Part shown: positions 1 through 6,978 of the stretch, one piece after another
Numbering within the stretch: the stretch's first letter is position 1
Layout of the letters: every line of letters starts with the position of its first letter
Assembly (NCBI RefSeq): GCF_001905885.1
Contig: NZ_LIYH01000004.1
Span: forward strand, 800,115 to 864,114
Length of the DNA: 64,000 nucleotides
Direction: 5' to 3'
From: Streptomyces sp. CB03234
GTDB lineage: Bacteria > Actinomycetota > Actinomycetes > Streptomycetales > Streptomycetaceae
Notes under the pieces: model-generated
What the model saw: only the letters and a program-made list of their open reading frames with translations
Told to the model about the DNA's origin: nothing
Databases searched by the model: none
Translations under genes and position numbers: made by a program

Positions 1-512
1 TCCTGGTCCTCGGCGGCTCCGTCACCAACTCGATCATCACGCTCTACTCCTCCGGCCTCAACCTCCAGGTCCTCGGCATCCCGTGGCACCGCGCCAAGGC
101 CCTCCTCATCAGTGCGGCCGTCACCGCCGCCGGCTCACTGGGCGCCCTCTTCCTCGCCGACTTCACCGCGTCCCTGCTCGGCTTCCTGTCGCTCCTGATC
201 ATCGTGTTCGCCCCCTGGAGCGGCGTCTTCCTCGCCGACATGCTGCTGCGCCGCTGCTCGTACGACACCGACGCCCTGGGAGCCGGCCGCACAGGCGCGT
301 ACTGGTACCGCTCCGGCTACCACCCCGCCGGAATGACCGCCCTTCTCACCGGACTGGTGTTCGCGGCCCTCACCTGCGACTCGGAGCTGTGGACGGGGCC
401 GCTCGTCGCACCCCTCGGCGGTGCCGACCTGACCCCCCTCGGCGCGGTCGTCTCCGGCCTCGCGTACTGGGCCCTGACCCACCGCACCACCCGTCTGTCC
501 ACCGCGCACTGA
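1..512 (+). CDS. NCS1-family cytosine/purine-type permease, C-terminal part (5' end outside window)
   Basis: Open from the left edge (frame 3) to a TGA at 510-512, giving about 169 residues. The visible part is hydrophobic with at least four likely membrane segments. Phrases such as GGSVTNSIITLYSSGLNLQVLG and VFAPWSGVFLADML, followed by a short Y-x-tail, are typical of the C-terminal half of NCS1 (nucleobase:cation symporter-1) transporters. It would import a nucleobase or related heterocycle across the cytoplasmic membrane. Only 33 bases separate it from the amidohydrolase that follows, so the two probably form a transport-plus-hydrolysis operon. The substrate cannot be told from this fragment. 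Confidence 0.75.
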   Translation, partial: LVLGGSVTNSIITLYSSGLNLQVLGIPWHRAKALLISAAVTAAGSLGALFLADFTASLLGFLSLLIIVFAPWSGVFLADMLLRRCSYDTDALGAGRTGAYWYRSGYHPAGMTALLTGLVFAALTCDSELWTGPLVAPLGGADLTPLGAVVSGLAYWALTHRTTRLSTAH

Positions 513-545
513 CCTTCCAGCCACCCCTTCAGGAGTACCGCGAAC

Positions 546-2201
546 ATGCCCACCACCGCCCCCGCCGACCTCGTCCTGCGCGGCGCCCGCATCCACACCG
601 TGGACCCCCGCCTCCCCGAGGCCCAGGCCCTCGCCGTACGAGACGGGCGCATCGTCCACGTGGGTACGGACGCCGGCGCCGACCGGTTGACCGGCCCGGA
701 CACCCGGGTGATCGAGGCGGGCGGAAAGCTCGTCCTGCCGGGCTTCATCGACGCGCACAACCACGTACGCCTCGGCTCCGACGACGCCTGCGTCCAGCTC
801 GCGGGCGCCACCACGCTCACCGCGATCCACCAGCGCGTCACCGCCTGGCTCGCGGACCACCCCGAGGCGGACTGGGTCGAGGCCGAGGGCTTCGACTACT
901 CCGCCATGCCCGGCGGCCGGATGCCGCACGCCCGGGACCTCGACCCCGTCACCGGCGACCGGCCCGCCCTCGTCCTCAGCTACGACGTCCACACCGCGTG
1001 GCTCAACACCGCGGCCCTGCACCGGCTCGGCATCGACCGGCACCGCACCGGCCTCCCCTTCGGCGACGCCGACACCGACCCCGCCACCGGAGAACCCACC
1101 GGTTTCATCCGCAACTTCGCCGTCAAGGGCCTCTCCCGCGACGGCCACCGCGCCCTGAAGGAACTCGGTGTGCCCTGGGCGTCCCCGGACCGGCAGTACG
1201 GGCGGCTCGTGCGAAGCCTCGACGACGCCGTCCGCTTCGGCATCACCACCGTCGTCGAACCGCAGAACTCCCTCGACGACCTGGCCCTGTTCACCCGCGC
1301 CCGCGCCGAAGGCCGCCTCAGGTCCCGCCTCGTCGCCGCCCTGTTCCACCCGCGCGGCACCACCGACGCCGACCTCGACGCGTTCGAGGAAGCCGCCCGC
1401 CGCTTCGACGACGACCGGATGCGCGTCGGGCCCCTCAAGCTGTACATCGACGACGTCGTCGAACCGCGCACCGCCGCCCTCCTCGAACCGTACGCAGGCT
1501 GCCGCCACCACCGCGGCGACACCTACTACCCGCCCGAGGAGTTCGCCGGCCTCCTCGCCCGGCTCGACGCCCGGGGCTTCCAGTGCTTCGTGCACGCCAC
1601 CGGCGACCGCGGCATCCGCACCGTCCTCGACGCCGTCGCCCACGCCCGGGACGTCAACGGCCCGCGCGACGCCCGCCACCAGATCGTGCACGTCGAGTGC
1701 CTGGACCCCGACGACGTACCGCGCTTCGCCGAGCTGGGCGTGGTGGCCTGCATGCAGCCGCGGCACTGCGCGCCCGAGATCGCAGGCCCCGGCCAGGACT
1801 GGGCGGAGAACATCGGCGCCGGCCGCTGGCACAAGGCGTGGCCCATGCGCAGCCTCCACCGCGCGGGCGCGGCCCTCGCCTTCTCCAGCGACTGGAACGT
1901 CGCGGAGATGGACCCCATGATCGGCCTCTACACCGCCATCACCCGTCGCCCCCTCGCCGGGGGAGAGCCGTGGCGCCCCGAGGAGACCGTCGACATGGAG
2001 ACCGCCGTGCACGGCTACACCATGGGTTCCGCGTACGCCAACTTCCTGGAGCACGAGCTGGGTTCACTGACCGCCGGGAAGCTCGCCGACTTCGTCGTCC
2101 TGTCCCGCGACATCCTCGACGCCGAGCCGCACGACATCCCCGGCACGGTCGCCGAAACCGTCGTGGTCGGCGGGGAGGTCGTGCACACGGCGGCCCCGTG
2201 A
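546..2201 (+). CDS. YtcJ-type metal-dependent amidohydrolase
   Basis: A 551-residue cytoplasmic protein of the amidohydrolase superfamily (amidohydro_3 / YtcJ branch). It starts with the usual small beta-domain strand (DLVLRGARIHTVDP) and contains the metal site GFIDAHNH near residue 74. Further down are a buried Lys region (GPLKLYIDD), a His strand (CFVHATGDRG), HVECLDPDDV, and the late Asp strand (LAFSSDWNV); it ends with the typical GKLADFVVLSRD segment. AGGAG lies 8-12 bases upstream of the ATG. Its position just behind an NCS1 permease suggests it hydrolyses an imported cyclic amide or nucleobase-like compound. Exact substrate unknown. Confidence 0.85.
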   Translation: MPTTAPADLVLRGARIHTVDPRLPEAQALAVRDGRIVHVGTDAGADRLTGPDTRVIEAGGKLVLPGFIDAHNHVRLGSDDACVQLAGATTLTAIHQRVTAWLADHPEADWVEAEGFDYSAMPGGRMPHARDLDPVTGDRPALVLSYDVHTAWLNTAALHRLGIDRHRTGLPFGDADTDPATGEPTGFIRNFAVKGLSRDGHRALKELGVPWASPDRQYGRLVRSLDDAVRFGITTVVEPQNSLDDLALFTRARAEGRLRSRLVAALFHPRGTTDADLDAFEEAARRFDDDRMRVGPLKLYIDDVVEPRTAALLEPYAGCRHHRGDTYYPPEEFAGLLARLDARGFQCFVHATGDRGIRTVLDAVAHARDVNGPRDARHQIVHVECLDPDDVPRFAELGVVACMQPRHCAPEIAGPGQDWAENIGAGRWHKAWPMRSLHRAGAALAFSSDWNVAEMDPMIGLYTAITRRPLAGGEPWRPEETVDMETAVHGYTMGSAYANFLEHELGSLTAGKLADFVVLSRDILDAEPHDIPGTVAETVVVGGEVVHTAAP

Positions 2202-2227
2202 CCCATCCCGGGCCCGTCCCGGCCGGA

Positions 2228-2539
2228 TCAGTGCTCGTGGTCGTGGTCGTGGCCCTCGACGCCCACCGCCGACGGCGGCGCGGCCTCCTCGCCCAGCTGC
2301 TGCCGGGCCTCCGCCAACAGGTCACCGGCCTTCAGCCGCGCCTCCTCGGCGGCGGAGCCCAGCCAGCGCCCCGCCACGATGCCGCCCGCCATACCGTTCA
2401 CCAGCGCCTTGCGGACGGCGGGCCTCGCCGTCGGCGCGGCCTTGACGGCCCCCCGGAGGACCAGGCCCCCGACGACCCCGGAGACGGTGTGGTGGGCCAG
2501 CCGGCCGACGACCGCACCGGCGACTGTGGCGGGATGCAT
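2228..2539 (-). CDS. PacL-like DUF1490 small protein with metal-binding His/Asp tail
   Basis: The 103-residue frame starts at ATG 2537-2539 behind GGAGG; longer upstream starts lack support. An N-terminal hydrophobic stretch (AGAVVGRLAHHTVSGVVGGLVLRG) is followed by a second Gly-rich segment, then an amphipathic AEEARLKAGDLLAEAR helix, and the protein ends GVEGHDHDHEH. This is the layout of DUF1490 proteins, which include mycobacterial PacL1-3: small membrane-anchored partners of P1B-type metal ATPases that bind zinc through a C-terminal His/Asp motif. No P-type ATPase gene lies in this window, so the copy is an orphan here. It is convergent with the amidohydrolase, 26 bases apart. Metal binding is inferred from the tail. 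Confidence 0.7.
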   Translation of the reverse strand: MHPATVAGAVVGRLAHHTVSGVVGGLVLRGAVKAAPTARPAVRKALVNGMAGGIVAGRWLGSAAEEARLKAGDLLAEARQQLGEEAAPPSAVGVEGHDHDHEH

Positions 2540-2740
2540 GGTGGCCTCCTTCGTCCGGACGCGAACCTCCCACTCCAGTCTGGCACCGCCCCGCCACCGA
2601 CGCCCGGAGCGAGCCCTCCGTACGGCTCCGTACCTGGCCGGACACCGAACGCGACGGGAACGGCGGGTATGCGCCACCGCACGTAACGGGTTTCGCGCCG
2701 ACTGGTGCGCGGGCCCGATCGGTGCCTATACGGTCCGCCC

Positions 2741-3283
2741 ATGGACGACTGCGAGTTGACCAAGGGCATCGACACATGCGCGCCGCCCGACCAGTTCGTG
2801 CGACTCCGGCTGGCCGCCTACGACGCGGCCGCGGACGCCGGCATCTCCTGGGCCCTGAAGGGACAGCCACCGCGCCGGGCCGAAGTGCGCATAGCGAACG
2901 AACTCCACCAGGACATCCAGGCGGCGAGGGCCGCCTGGGGCGCGCCCGAAACCCCCGACGACCACTGGCCACAACTGGTGCGCAGACTGCACAGCCTGCT
3001 CCACATCAGCCACCTCATACCCGCGCTGCTGGAGACCAGCGGCGGCCAGGACCTCGACGCGGACCTGGTCCAGGCGCTGCGGACGGCAGCCGTCATGTGC
3101 GGTGGCTTCGACCGGCCGCTGACCGAGCTCGAGGAGTCCCTCCGCGACTCCTCATCCCACCGGCACGGCCGCGCGCCCGACCCCGATCTCCTGGCGGCCG
3201 CGTCCCGGCACGCCCTGACCGCCCTGCTCCTCCTGGACAAACAACTGCTGTCGAAGATCGCCGCCCGGGGAAACACCCCCTAG
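2741..3283 (+). CDS. Hypothetical protein, helical, 180 aa
   Basis: The frame runs from ATG 2741 (MDDCELTKG) to TAG at 3281-3283. An in-frame upstream start at 2705 is less likely: no ribosome-binding site is visible for either, but a -10-like TATACG at 2727-2732 places transcription almost at ATG 2741, so the message may be leaderless. The protein is soluble, Leu/Ala-rich and predicted helical (for example QLVRRLHSLLHISHLIPALL), with two early Cys residues. I do not recognise a family. Its downstream neighbour is convergent, with a hairpin between them. Confidence 0.65.
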   Translation: MDDCELTKGIDTCAPPDQFVRLRLAAYDAAADAGISWALKGQPPRRAEVRIANELHQDIQAARAAWGAPETPDDHWPQLVRRLHSLLHISHLIPALLETSGGQDLDADLVQALRTAAVMCGGFDRPLTELEESLRDSSSHRHGRAPDPDLLAAASRHALTALLLLDKQLLSKIAARGNTP

Positions 3284-3308
3284 AGCCTGGGGAGGAGTCG
3301 TGCGGCCC

Positions 3309-3335
3309 GGGGGCGTCGTCGACGACCGCGCCCCC
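3309..3335. terminator. GC-rich hairpin between convergent genes
   Basis: GGGGGCG (3309-3315) pairs with CGCCCCC (3329-3335), and the loop contains the palindrome GTCGTCGACGAC. It sits between two convergent gene ends (3283 and 3341), so it probably terminates both transcripts. No T-tract, as is usual in Streptomyces. Confidence 0.55.
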
Positions 3336-3340
3336 GCCCC

Positions 3341-3730
3341 CTACCGCCGCCGCATGAGCCGCCGCAGGGACCGGCGTACGAACCGCCGAAGCCGCCGCAC
3401 CGGCCGGTACGGCCCTCGACGCGCCGGCCCCTTGCCGGCAGCGCCCGGCGGCACCAGCGGCACCTGCGGCATCAGGTAGCGCATGCCACCGCTCTCCAGG
3501 ACGCAGAAGGGCACCCCGCCCATTTCGCGGGGATCACTGACCGTGATGCCGACAGGCCGCGGCGGGTCCCCGGGCAGCTCCGCCCTCACCGTGCCCCCTC
3601 TGTGCGGGCCGGGCCCGTACGCGACGACCTTGCCGTCCACCAGCACCTCGAAGTCGCCCGAGCCGCCCAGGAACTGGACGGTGATCGAGTGCCCGTCCTG
3701 ATCGACGTGGAAACGGTGACCAAGGGCCAT
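3341..3730 (-). CDS. Hypothetical small beta-rich protein with Arg-rich C-terminus
   Basis: The 129-residue frame from ATG 3728-3730 is preceded by GGGAGG at a good distance; the longer frame to 3814 runs into a tandem repeat and is rejected. The N-terminal half looks like a small beta domain (HRFHVDQDGHSITVQFLGG, then FEVLVDGKVVAYG). The C-terminal 40 residues are strongly basic (RRLRRFVRRSLRRLMRRR), suggesting nucleic-acid or membrane-surface contact. No family recognised. It is co-directional with the fluoride-channel operon, about 96 bases downstream of it. Confidence 0.65.
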   Translation of the reverse strand: MALGHRFHVDQDGHSITVQFLGGSGDFEVLVDGKVVAYGPGPHRGGTVRAELPGDPPRPVGITVSDPREMGGVPFCVLESGGMRYLMPQVPLVPPGAAGKGPARRGPYRPVRRLRRFVRRSLRRLMRRR

Positions 3731-3793
3731 GACGCGCCTCCCTGGCCGGTACGGGACGCCGTAGACCCAGCGTACGTACGACGGCTGCCGCGC

Positions 3794-3841
3794 CTCATGC
3801 CCAGAGCGGCTCATGCCCAGAGCGGCTCACGCCCAGAGCGC
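3794..3841. repeat. Three tandem 16-bp units at the 3' end of fluC
   Basis: The unit CTCATGCCCAGAGCGG occurs at 3794-3809 and 3810-3825, and a third copy with slight changes (CTCACGCCCAGAGCGC) at 3826-3841. The third copy encodes the last residues and the stop codon of the fluC gene at 3827. The other two lie just beyond the stop. It looks like a local slippage duplication. Confidence 0.8.
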
Positions 3842-4201
3842 CTCCGCCACCCACACCCCGGCGAAGACGGCGCCCAGGCCGGCGGCCACGCTGCCGGCCA
3901 CGTTCAGGGCCGCGTACGACCGCGCCCCGCCCTCCACCAGGCGCAGCGTCTCGTAGGAGAACGTCGAGTAGGTGGTGAGCGCCCCGCACAGCCCCGTACC
4001 GAGCAGCAACCGCAGCCCCGAGGACGCCGCCCCCGCCGCGACCGCCCCCGTCACCACACCGAGCACGAGACAGCCCACGACGTTGACCGTGAACGTGCCC
4101 CACGGGAAGACGGAGTCGTGCCGCGACTGGACGGCCCGGTCGGTCAGGTACCGAAGCGGCGCGCCGACCGCCGCGCCCGCGATCACCCACAGCCAGTTCA
4201 C
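3827..4201 (-). CDS. crcB: Fluoride ion channel FluC/CrcB, subunit 1
   Basis: A 124-residue integral membrane protein with four hydrophobic segments. It carries the CrcB/Fluc hallmarks FPWGTFTVNVVGCLVLG (with the channel Asn) and GLCGALTTYSTFS. Fluc proteins export fluoride passively as antiparallel dimers; when two paralogues occur together they form a heterodimer. The chosen start is GTG at 4199-4201, which overlaps the stop of the upstream gene (GTGA) and gives a normal family N-terminus (NWLWVIAGAAVGAPLRY). It is the last gene of a three-gene operon with DUF190 and a second CrcB. Confidence 0.93.
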   Translation of the reverse strand: MNWLWVIAGAAVGAPLRYLTDRAVQSRHDSVFPWGTFTVNVVGCLVLGVVTGAVAAGAASSGLRLLLGTGLCGALTTYSTFSYETLRLVEGGARSYAALNVAGSVAAGLGAVFAGVWVAEALWA

Positions 4202-4551
4202 CGCGCCCGCTCCCCACCCGCGTACCGCACCACCTCGCACGCGTCGAGCACGACCAGCCCGTCCCCGACCAGCCCGTCCAGCCGCGGCAGGAAATCCCGT
4301 ACGCGCTCCTCGTCGTCCACGAGGACGACCGCGACGGGCAGGTCCTCGCTCAGCGACAACAGCCGTGCGGTGTGGATCAGGGACGACGCGCCGAAGCCTT
4401 CGATCCCCCGGAAGACGGAGGCCCCGGCCAGTCCCGCTTCGTGCGCCCGGTGGACGATCTCGCTGTACACGGGCCGGTGACGCCAGACGTCGTTCTCCCC
4501 CACGAAGATCGTCGCGCGCAGCGCCCGCGTGCCGCCGTCCGGTTCCGTCAT
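4198..4551 (-). CDS. DUF190 (PII-like) protein between the two fluoride channel genes
   Basis: A 117-residue soluble protein of the DUF190 family, which has a PII-like ferredoxin fold. Visible marks are ATIFVGENDVWRHRPVYSEIV, the loop ASVFRGIEGFG and the strand VAVVLVDDEERVRDFLP. It starts at ATG 4549-4551, overlapping the stop of crcB2 by four bases, and ends overlapping the start of crcB1, so the three genes are translationally coupled. DUF190 genes are often found beside crcB. A role as a ligand-sensing accessory of the channel is inferred from context only. Confidence 0.85.
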   Translation of the reverse strand: MTEPDGGTRALRATIFVGENDVWRHRPVYSEIVHRAHEAGLAGASVFRGIEGFGASSLIHTARLLSLSEDLPVAVVLVDDEERVRDFLPRLDGLVGDGLVVLDACEVVRYAGGERAR

Positions 4552-5051
4552 GCCTGCCTCCACGCCAGTACGCGGCGCGTCAGCCACGCCGCCGTCCCCA
4601 CCGCCGCCAGCGCCGCCACCGGCGTGAGCACGAGATACACCAGGGCGACCCGGGCCCGGCCGCCCTCCACCAGCTGCTGGACGTCCACCGCGTACGTCGA
4701 GAACGTGGTGAACCCCCCGAGCACCCCCGTACCGAGGAAGGGCCGCACCAGCCGGTGGGCCGGGCGGACGTCGCTGATCAGCACCATGAGCACGCCGATC
4801 AGCGCGCAGCCGGCCGCGTTGACGCACAGCGTGGTCCACGGGAATCCGCCCTCAGCGGTCGGCCACATCAGCGAGGCGCCGTAGCGGGCCGAGGCACCCA
4901 TGGCTCCGCCCAGCGCCACCACCGCCACCACCGGTGCCTGCGCCCGCCACGGCCGCCGGTGCCTCCTGGGCAGCCGCGGGCGCCGGGGCACGGACGACGC
5001 GCCGGCCGGGCGGGCGGGGCCGGGGCCGACCGGGCGGCGGGGGGCTGTCAT
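4548..5051 (-). CDS. crcB: Fluoride ion channel FluC/CrcB, subunit 2
   Basis: A 167-residue second CrcB paralogue. The start is ATG 5049-5051; an in-frame codon at 5072 would add only Arg-rich residues. About 45 basic, Pro-rich residues precede the channel domain. The domain shows GGFPWTTLCVNAAGCALIGV and GVLGGFTTFSTYAVD, matching the channel Asn and the TTFST stretch. It is the first gene of the operon and would pair with the downstream CrcB. The unusually long basic N-terminus is the odd feature. A possible fluoride riboswitch lies in its leader. Confidence 0.92.
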   Translation of the reverse strand: MTAPRRPVGPGPARPAGASSVPRRPRLPRRHRRPWRAQAPVVAVVALGGAMGASARYGASLMWPTAEGGFPWTTLCVNAAGCALIGVLMVLISDVRPAHRLVRPFLGTGVLGGFTTFSTYAVDVQQLVEGGRARVALVYLVLTPVAALAAVGTAAWLTRRVLAWRQA

Positions 5052-5089
5052 GAACGTCCGTCTCCTACGCACAGGCCCCCGCGCAGACG

Positions 5090-5151
5090 GGCGCGGAGCA
5101 TCGCTCGCGGGCAGGGACGCAGCGCTCAGCTTAACGCCTCACGATCACCGG
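5090..5151 (-). promoter_or_regulatory. Possible fluoride (crcB) riboswitch in the leader of the fluC operon
   Basis: Read on the minus strand, the leader has GGTGATCGTGAGGCG (5135-5149) followed downstream by GCGATGCTCCGC (about 5093-5104). These resemble the two conserved blocks of the crcB motif (a GG-GATG...CGCC-like block and a TGATG-CTCC-like block). It is about 40 bases upstream of a fluoride-channel operon. The match is imperfect and the pseudoknot pairing was not verified. Confidence 0.35.
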
Positions 5152-5173
5152 CGGCCCACGGCCGGACCGCCCC

Positions 5174-5389
5174 TCAGCGCCGCAAGCCGTCCAGGGGCCG
5201 GAGGTCGGTGTCGTTCAGGGCGCGCCCGGCACTCTGCGGCTCGGCGCTGCCGGTGTTGCCGTACGACTGCGTCGAGAAGTTGCCGTTCTGGGTGTGCACC
5301 CCTCGGTCGCCCACCGCGGCGGCCACGGGGGCGGAGACACCGAGAACGGCCGCGGCGACACCGGCGGTGGCCAGCACCTTCTTGATCAT
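5174..5389 (-). CDS. Small secreted rodlin-like peptide
   Basis: A 71-residue protein from ATG 5387-5389 with AAGGAACG upstream. It has a clear signal peptide (MIKKVLATAGVAAAVLGVSAPVAAA) and a short mature part, GDRGVHTQNGNFSTQSYGNTGS. The GD...NGN...YGN pattern is reminiscent of the N-terminal half of rodlins, Streptomyces surface proteins that organise chaplin fibres, but the rodlin C-terminal half is absent: the family is usually about 130 residues. It may be a short variant, a truncation, or an unrelated small exported peptide. Confidence 0.55.
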   Translation of the reverse strand: MIKKVLATAGVAAAVLGVSAPVAAAVGDRGVHTQNGNFSTQSYGNTGSAEPQSAGRALNDTDLRPLDGLRR

Positions 5390-5498
5390 GGGTTCGTTCC
5401 TTACCGTCGAAGTGACCGGGAGTCCGGACTGCGTAACGGTCACGCGACGACAGACGTATGCCGCATTCACCCGTTTGCCGGGCCGGACGGACACACGA

Positions 5499-6791
5499 TC
5501 ACCTGCGTACCGGCCGGAAGTACCGCTCCAGGGCCCACGCCGACAGCCGTTGACCGACGGCGTTCCCGGCGGTGTCGGCGAACCGGGTGTGGATGCCTCC
5601 CCAGACGCGGGCGTTCACCACGTCCCGGTTGTAGTCGTCGGCGTGGCGGTAGTGCCGGGTGACCCCGGTGCCCGTGGCCGGGATGAAGAGGTCGACGCGG
5701 GAGGTGCCGAACAGCCCGGTGAGGGTGCGCATCAGGGCGCCGCCGGACGTCGCGTGACCGCTGAGGTAGTCGGGGTGCGGGGGCGTGGTGAGCAGGGGTT
5801 CCCACTGCGGATCGGCCCGGGTGGCCGGGTTGCCGTCCCGGTCGGCCTCCCGGATCGCGGTGACGGGCCGCCACGTGCCGTAGTGGAGCTTGGCGTCCCA
5901 GGCGGTGACGACCGCGTCCAGCTGGGTGGTGTTGGCGGCCGCGTACAGACGGGCCGTGTCGACGATGTCGAAGCGGTGCCGGTCGGCGTGGTCGCCCAGC
6001 GCCTTCTGGATGTCCAGGTCGGTGAAGTACCGCGCGGTCTCCGTCTGCCAGGGCGTCCGGAGCGATCCCTTCTTGGCGCCGAACGCCCGCACCTCCGCCA
6101 GGTCCCTGGCGTACCGGACGGAGGTGAGCCGCGGCGGGGGAGGCGGCCGGAACCGGTCGGGGGACCCGATCAGCATCGGGCGCAGCCGGCCCAGCCAGGC
6201 GTCGGCGAACGGCCGGTGCCCCGGTGGCGTGGGCCGCCACACCCCCGGGGCGGGGCGCGCGGGGAACGCAACCGGCGCGCCGCGGCCGTCCCCGGCGCGC
6301 AGCGCGAGGATGTGGTCGGCGGCGCGCTCGCCGAAGGCGACGCCCTCGTCCTCGGCCCGGCCGTCCGGTACGCGGGCCAGGCTCGCGGCGTACACCTTCC
6401 GCAGCCGTGGCGCGGCCGCCGGGAAGGAGACCCGCAGCAGCCGGTACGCCGCTGCGGCCGCTGCCGCCTCGGAGGACGCCGTACGGGGGCCCCGCTCGGT
6501 ACGGCGGTACGGCTCGTACCGCCCTTCGATGCCGACCACCGCGTTGTACATGGCCGTGGCGACGAACGCGTGCCAGACCATCTCCTCCTGGACGGTCAGC
6601 CCGCCCGCCAGGTCGACCGCTGCGGTGACGGTGCCCATCCACTCGCTGACCACCGCGCCCGACGCCGGGGCGGCGGGCCGTGCCGGCCCGGCGGTGGCGT
6701 GCGGAGCCACCGACGCCAGTGCCACCAGCCCGGTCGCGGCGGCGACCGCCGTGGCGGCACGCGATGCGCGTCGTCCTGCTGCAGTCCGCAC
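5499..6791 (-). CDS. Secreted vanadium-dependent haloperoxidase / PAP2-type protein
   Basis: 430 residues from GTG 6789-6791, which has GAGGAG eight bases upstream and gives a proper signal peptide (RRASRAATAVAAATGLVALASVAPHATA). The C-terminal half holds the vanadate/phosphate-binding motifs shared by vanadium haloperoxidases and PAP2 acid phosphatases: K-LHYGTWRPVTAIR, HPDYLSGHATSGG and RVWGGIHTRFADTAG, i.e. Lys/Arg-Pro, Ser-Gly-His and Arg...His. Upstream GTG/ATG codons at 6869 lack a ribosome-binding site. It probably acts outside the cell. Haloperoxidase versus phosphatase activity cannot be decided by eye. Confidence 0.85.
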   Translation of the reverse strand: MRTAAGRRASRAATAVAAATGLVALASVAPHATAGPARPAAPASGAVVSEWMGTVTAAVDLAGGLTVQEEMVWHAFVATAMYNAVVGIEGRYEPYRRTERGPRTASSEAAAAAAAYRLLRVSFPAAAPRLRKVYAASLARVPDGRAEDEGVAFGERAADHILALRAGDGRGAPVAFPARPAPGVWRPTPPGHRPFADAWLGRLRPMLIGSPDRFRPPPPPRLTSVRYARDLAEVRAFGAKKGSLRTPWQTETARYFTDLDIQKALGDHADRHRFDIVDTARLYAAANTTQLDAVVTAWDAKLHYGTWRPVTAIREADRDGNPATRADPQWEPLLTTPPHPDYLSGHATSGGALMRTLTGLFGTSRVDLFIPATGTGVTRHYRHADDYNRDVVNARVWGGIHTRFADTAGNAVGQRLSAWALERYFRPVRR

Positions 6792-6978
6792 GGCAAGCTC
6801 CTCACGCCGGTCACCCTCTCCGTCGCTACAGCTGTTGACCCCGCGGCGGGCGGGGAACCGCTCCGCCACGGGGGTCTGCGCTGTCCGGGGCAGTCACGCC
6901 ACCCGGACGGAGTCCGGACGCCGGCCGGCCACGTCAGCCGACGAGGCTTCAGCCGCCGATGCCTCAGCCGACGTCGCT

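Noticed and set aside
135..2054. Minus-strand open frame of 639 codons
   Set aside because: Antisense of the amidohydrolase; no family motif or start signal.
83..2686. Plus-strand open frame of 867 codons over the amidohydrolase
   Set aside because: Out-of-frame shadow of the permease and amidohydrolase, full of Pro-Arg runs, and crossing the convergent DUF1490 gene.
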